From positions 43,402,921 through 43,466,920 of the forward strand of contig CM031611.1 of NCBI GenBank assembly GCA_018398815.1: a stretch of DNA of 64,000 nucleotides, in the 5' to 3' direction. This document shows positions 60,501 to 64,000 of the stretch, piece by piece (the first letter of the stretch is position 1; each line of letters begins with the position of its first letter). Source of the stretch: Conus ventricosus. Taxonomy: Eukaryota; Mollusca; Gastropoda; Neogastropoda; Conidae. Below the pieces are notes generated by a model. The model worked only from the letters and a program-made list of their open reading frames with translations. It was not told the DNA's origin and did no database searches. A program made the translations under genes and the position numbers.

Positions 60501-61500
60501 NNNNNNNNNNNNNNNNNNNNNNNNNNNNNNNNNNNNNNNNNNNNNNNNNNNNNNNNNNNNNNNNNNNNNNNNNNNNNNNNNNNNNNNNNNNNNNNNNNNN
60601 NNNNNNNNNNNNNNNNNNNNNNNNNNNNNNNNNNNNNNNNNNNNNNNNNNNNNNNNNNNNNNNNNNNNNNNNNNNNNNNNNNNNNNNNNNNNNNNNNNNN
60701 NNNNNNNNNNNNNNNNNNNNNNNNNNNNNNNNNNNNNNNNNNNNNNNNNNNNNNNNNNNNNNNNNNNNNNNNNNNNNNNNNNNNNNNNNNNNNNNNNNNN
60801 NNNNNNNNNNNNNNNNNNNNNNNNNNNNNNNNNNNNNNNNNNNNNNNNNNNNNNNNNNNNNNNNNNNNNNNNNNNNNNNNNNNNNNNNNNNNNNNNNNNN
60901 NNNNNNNNNNNNNNNNNNNNNNNNNNNNNNNNNNNNNNNNNNNNNNNNNNNNNNNNNNNNNNNNNNNNNNNNNNNNNNNNNNNNNNNNNNNNNNNNNNNN
61001 NNNNNNNNNNNNNNNNNNNNNNNNNNNNNNNNNNNNNNNNNNNNNNNNNNNNNNNNNNNNNNNNNNNNNNNNNNNNNNNNNNNNNNNNNNNNNNNNNNNN
61101 NNNNNNNNNNNNNNNNNNNNNNNNNNNNNNNNNNNNNNNNNNNNNNNNNNNNNNNNNNNNNNNNNNNNNNNNNNNNNNNNNNNNNNNNNNNNNNNNNNNN
61201 NNNNNNNNNNNNNNNNNNNNNNNNNNNNNNNNNNNNNNNNNNNNNNNNNNNNNNNNNNNNNNNNNNNNNNNNNNNNNNNNNNNNNNNNNNNNNNNNNNNN
61301 NNNNNNNNNNNNNNNNNNNNNNNNNNNNNNNNNNNNNNNNNNNNNNNNNNNNNNNNNNNNNNNNNNNNNNNNNNNNNNNNNNNNNNNNNNNNNNNNNNNN
61401 NNNNNNNNNNNNNNNNNNNNNNNNNNNNNNNNNNNNNNNNNNNNNNNNNNNNNNNNNNNNNNNNNNNNNNNNNNNNNNNNNNNNNNNNNNNNNNNNNNNN
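60501..61500. other. Assembly gap, 1,000 N
   Basis: A run of exactly 1,000 Ns, a usual placeholder for a gap of unknown length. It splits the gypsy element. Confidence 0.99.
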
Positions 61501-61569
61501 TCAAAATGTGCTCGTATATGTTTCATGGAGGGATTGGAGACACAACAATCCTTTGCAATAGTGTTACTT

Positions 61570-62288
61570 TGATATCTGAGGATTCTAAAATCGGGAAGTA
61601 TATGTTCTTAGAGATGTTTGAGATGATATATATTTAACCCTTTTGGGAAAATCAATGTCCGATTTAATATTTATTTCAAGGCCTATATTGTTGTCTATAG
61701 TAGAACTTATAACAAATTTGGTGCATGCAAGATTCATATATTCTTCCAGTGGTAATATCCCAGCAGCACTGTATGCTTTTGTACAAGAAGCATGGACTGG
61801 TGGTCCCATGGCTATCTTACATGCTTTGGAAACAATACTTTGAATTTTTTCAGTAAGTATTTGGGTGTACTGAAGAACACCTCTTGTGCATACGTTAATT
61901 TTGATCTAACCAGTGCAGTAGAAAGGTGCAAAAGAGTAACTGTGTCCCAAGCCCAAGCATGCTTGCTAATAATCATTAATATATTAAAAGTTTTTCGAGC
62001 TTTTGTTAGAATATGCTCTGCATGAAAATTCCATGACAATTTTGAAGTTAGATTTACTCCAAGGACTTTCACTATTTTTGCATATTTGATGGCATGCTGT
62101 TGACATGAAATAAAGGCATATTAACTGGATTAGATCCAGTATCAAATAAATGTTTCTTGATAATCCAATTTCTTAAGTTTATAAAGCAAACGAGACTGCC
62201 ATACTTGATCATAAGCTTTAGTGATATCAAAAAAGGTTGCTAGTAAACATTTTCTCCTGGAAAACTGATGTTTGATTTGAGTGGTAAT

Positions 62289-62290
<2 letters not shown>
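61570..62290 (-). mobile_element. Internally deleted non-LTR retrotransposon (LINE) fossil
   Basis: Minus-strand sequence at 62270-62160 has the RT motif A region (FFDITKAYDQVWQSRLLYKL). After a jump it continues at 62072-61812 with LGVNLTSKLSW, ILTKARKTFNIL, ALVRSKLTYAQEVFFSTP and, in another frame, PVHASCTKAYSAAGILPLEE. RT motifs B and C (the catalytic Asp-Asp box) are missing between these parts, so an internal deletion occurred. The family is Jockey-like by these words. The upstream end abuts a (GT)n tract. Confidence 0.8.
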
Positions 62291-62463
<173 letters not shown>

Positions 62464-62763
62464 AGTGAAAACAAAACAGGCTAAAATCCATGTTCTAAGC
62501 ACTAAAACCAGTTCTGTTGTCTGCTATAGGCGTAGTCCCAAACAGAAGACAGTGACAGTACAAGTAACACCGAAAATTCTGGAGTAATTGGTCAAAGCAA
62601 GAAAATATGTTTTTTTGTGGCTTCTGGTGCACACATCACCCCTTTGAAATAGTGTTCTTTGTTAAATAACAACTGTTTTATTCTACAATCTGAAAGTTAA
62701 ATAAACAGTACTCATCTGTTTAAGTAATTATAACACGTACCAAAAGTAATGTTAAGTTGGTTA

Positions 62764-62813
62764 ACATGGACAAACAAATGACAAAACAAGATTTGTCATT
62801 TGTTTGTCCATGT
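62764..62813. repeat. Perfect 22-bp palindrome with 6-base loop
   Basis: Arms 62764-62785 and 62792-62813 (ACATGGACAAACAAATGACA...) are exact inverted copies. An RNA hairpin or a remnant of a foldback insertion would look the same. Confidence 0.92.
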
Positions 62814-64000
62814 AAACTAGTGGAGTTACTTAAAATTACTTCAAAAATTTGTTTCAATTTCCACCTGCAGTTACCTCACATTCAAACTACGTTAACAGCC
62901 TGTGACAACCAGTTTTATTTCTTCAATTCTTATAATTACATATACTCTTTTCAACTTCATGTTCAGTTAAAGAATAATTCATTTTGAACATACCTTCCAA
63001 ATCACTTTCAAGCAGAAAATGGCAAAAATCAACTGTTGTTAATGTTGTTATCGTTGTTGTTTTTTGTTGCTGTTCTTGCTGTTGTTGTTTGAGAGCACAA
63101 CTAATACGCTAACATACTCAAGAGATGTTATACGATCATGAACTTCGGGCTTTTCCATCAGATTATTTCAAAATTTGTGGGCAATGCCAGAGAGAACAAG
63201 TATTACGGAAAATATTAATGCCATGATCTAAAAAAAAACAAATTAGCAGTAAGAAGGGTTCAGTGTGTTATGTATACAAATGCTATTCTTATACTCTGTA
63301 ACGAACTTCATACCGTTTTCCTGTTGAATATTTCTTTTATTACCATTACAATTTCATAGCTGCCTTCAAATGTTCAAATCAAAACATCTTGATTAGATTC
63401 ATTTTGTTTTTCTTTCATTCTGTACATATGCTAAAGTGTTACCAAATACCAAACCTCTGGAGCAATGCGGCATAAGTAACACAGGAGTGGTTCATATTTC
63501 TTAAAGTAGCAGTGTATTTAATTGCGTGACAATGATTGCACTGAAGCGTCCCACATGATTTTCAGAATTTCAGTATTTTCACTGCAAGCCTGGACATCTA
63601 CAGCATTTGAAGTGAACCGTGTGCAAGACAAAAAAAAAAAAAACAACAACAACAAAAAACAAACAAAAACTGAACGTTTAAGCCTGTGGAGTTGTATTTA
63701 ACACTTGGTATCCTGCTCCTGTTGAACTGATGTAACAAATGTTTGGTGTTTTTAAAACCTACTATTTCCTGCCTGAGTATTATTTTCAACAATTATTCTA
63801 GTATTCTACACACTAACACTCACTGTACACCAAGTCATAAGTTTATAGAATGCCAGGACCACATTTCATAACACACTAATTTCATTTAAAAAATTTAAAA
63901 AACCAACCTATTAAGGTTTCTCATGGGTAATTCCAAAATCTGACTTTTTGCCCCAAATCTCTAGTTGTCACTTTTTTCTGGTGTGTGTGTATGGGGGGGG
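62814..64000. other. No gene recognised
   Basis: A/T-rich sequence with short GTT and CAA tracts (63040-63090, 63640-63670); no coding or element signal. Confidence 0.5.

Overview
The window is eukaryotic, almost certainly metazoan and most likely molluscan (probably a gastropod). It has short exons with GT/AG junctions inside kilobase introns, long (GT)n/(CA)n and (GA)n microsatellites, poly-G/poly-C runs, several unrelated tandem-repeat arrays, tRNA-derived SINEs, fossils of three non-LTR retrotransposons and Ty3/gypsy-type LTR sequence. The mollusc assignment is an inference from overall texture and cannot be proved from this sequence.

One real protein-coding gene is recognised. It is on the minus strand and fills roughly positions 21,190 to 1, running off the left edge. 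Nine coding exons join with consistent splice phases into a PRDM-type regulator: an N-terminal PR/SET domain spread over exons 1-4, then a long chain of C2H2/C2HC zinc fingers separated by acidic, Ser-rich disordered stretches. Three large exons (5, 7, 8) each need two single-base corrections to stay open. All six corrections have the same polarity (one base missing), and two more with that polarity occur in the gypsy remnant, which points to assembly dropouts rather than gene decay. A CpG-richer segment near 32.5-32.9 kb, with a palindromic E-box and a consensus splice donor, is a weak candidate for the promoter and 5' non-coding exon.

Layout. 0-21 kb: gene body; intron 3 holds a 2.3-kb solo LTR with a perfect 5-bp target duplication, intron 4 a near-perfect 145-bp inverted duplication, intron 1 degenerate satellites and a SINE. 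21-32 kb: microsatellites, a 498-bp PIF/Harbinger-like MITE, two neighbouring minisatellites (37-bp and 56-bp units), AT-rich sequence without genes, then a 5'-truncated LINE. 33-42 kb: small tandem duplications, microsatellites, and a ~330-bp foldback element carrying a paired GTCGAAACGCG motif. 42.3-45.3 kb: a 43-bp-unit satellite, interrupted by a short retroposon with a 12-bp target duplication. 45-55 kb: mostly featureless, with a 53-bp minisatellite and a 750-bp element flanked by ~90-bp direct repeats. 55-62.3 kb: a decayed LINE, then a gypsy RT-RNase H fragment followed by a polypurine tract and 3' LTR, a 1,000-N assembly gap, and another LINE fossil. The last 1.7 kb holds a 22-bp perfect palindrome and nothing else recognised.

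No CRISPR array, rRNA, functional tRNA or bacterial-type operon was seen.
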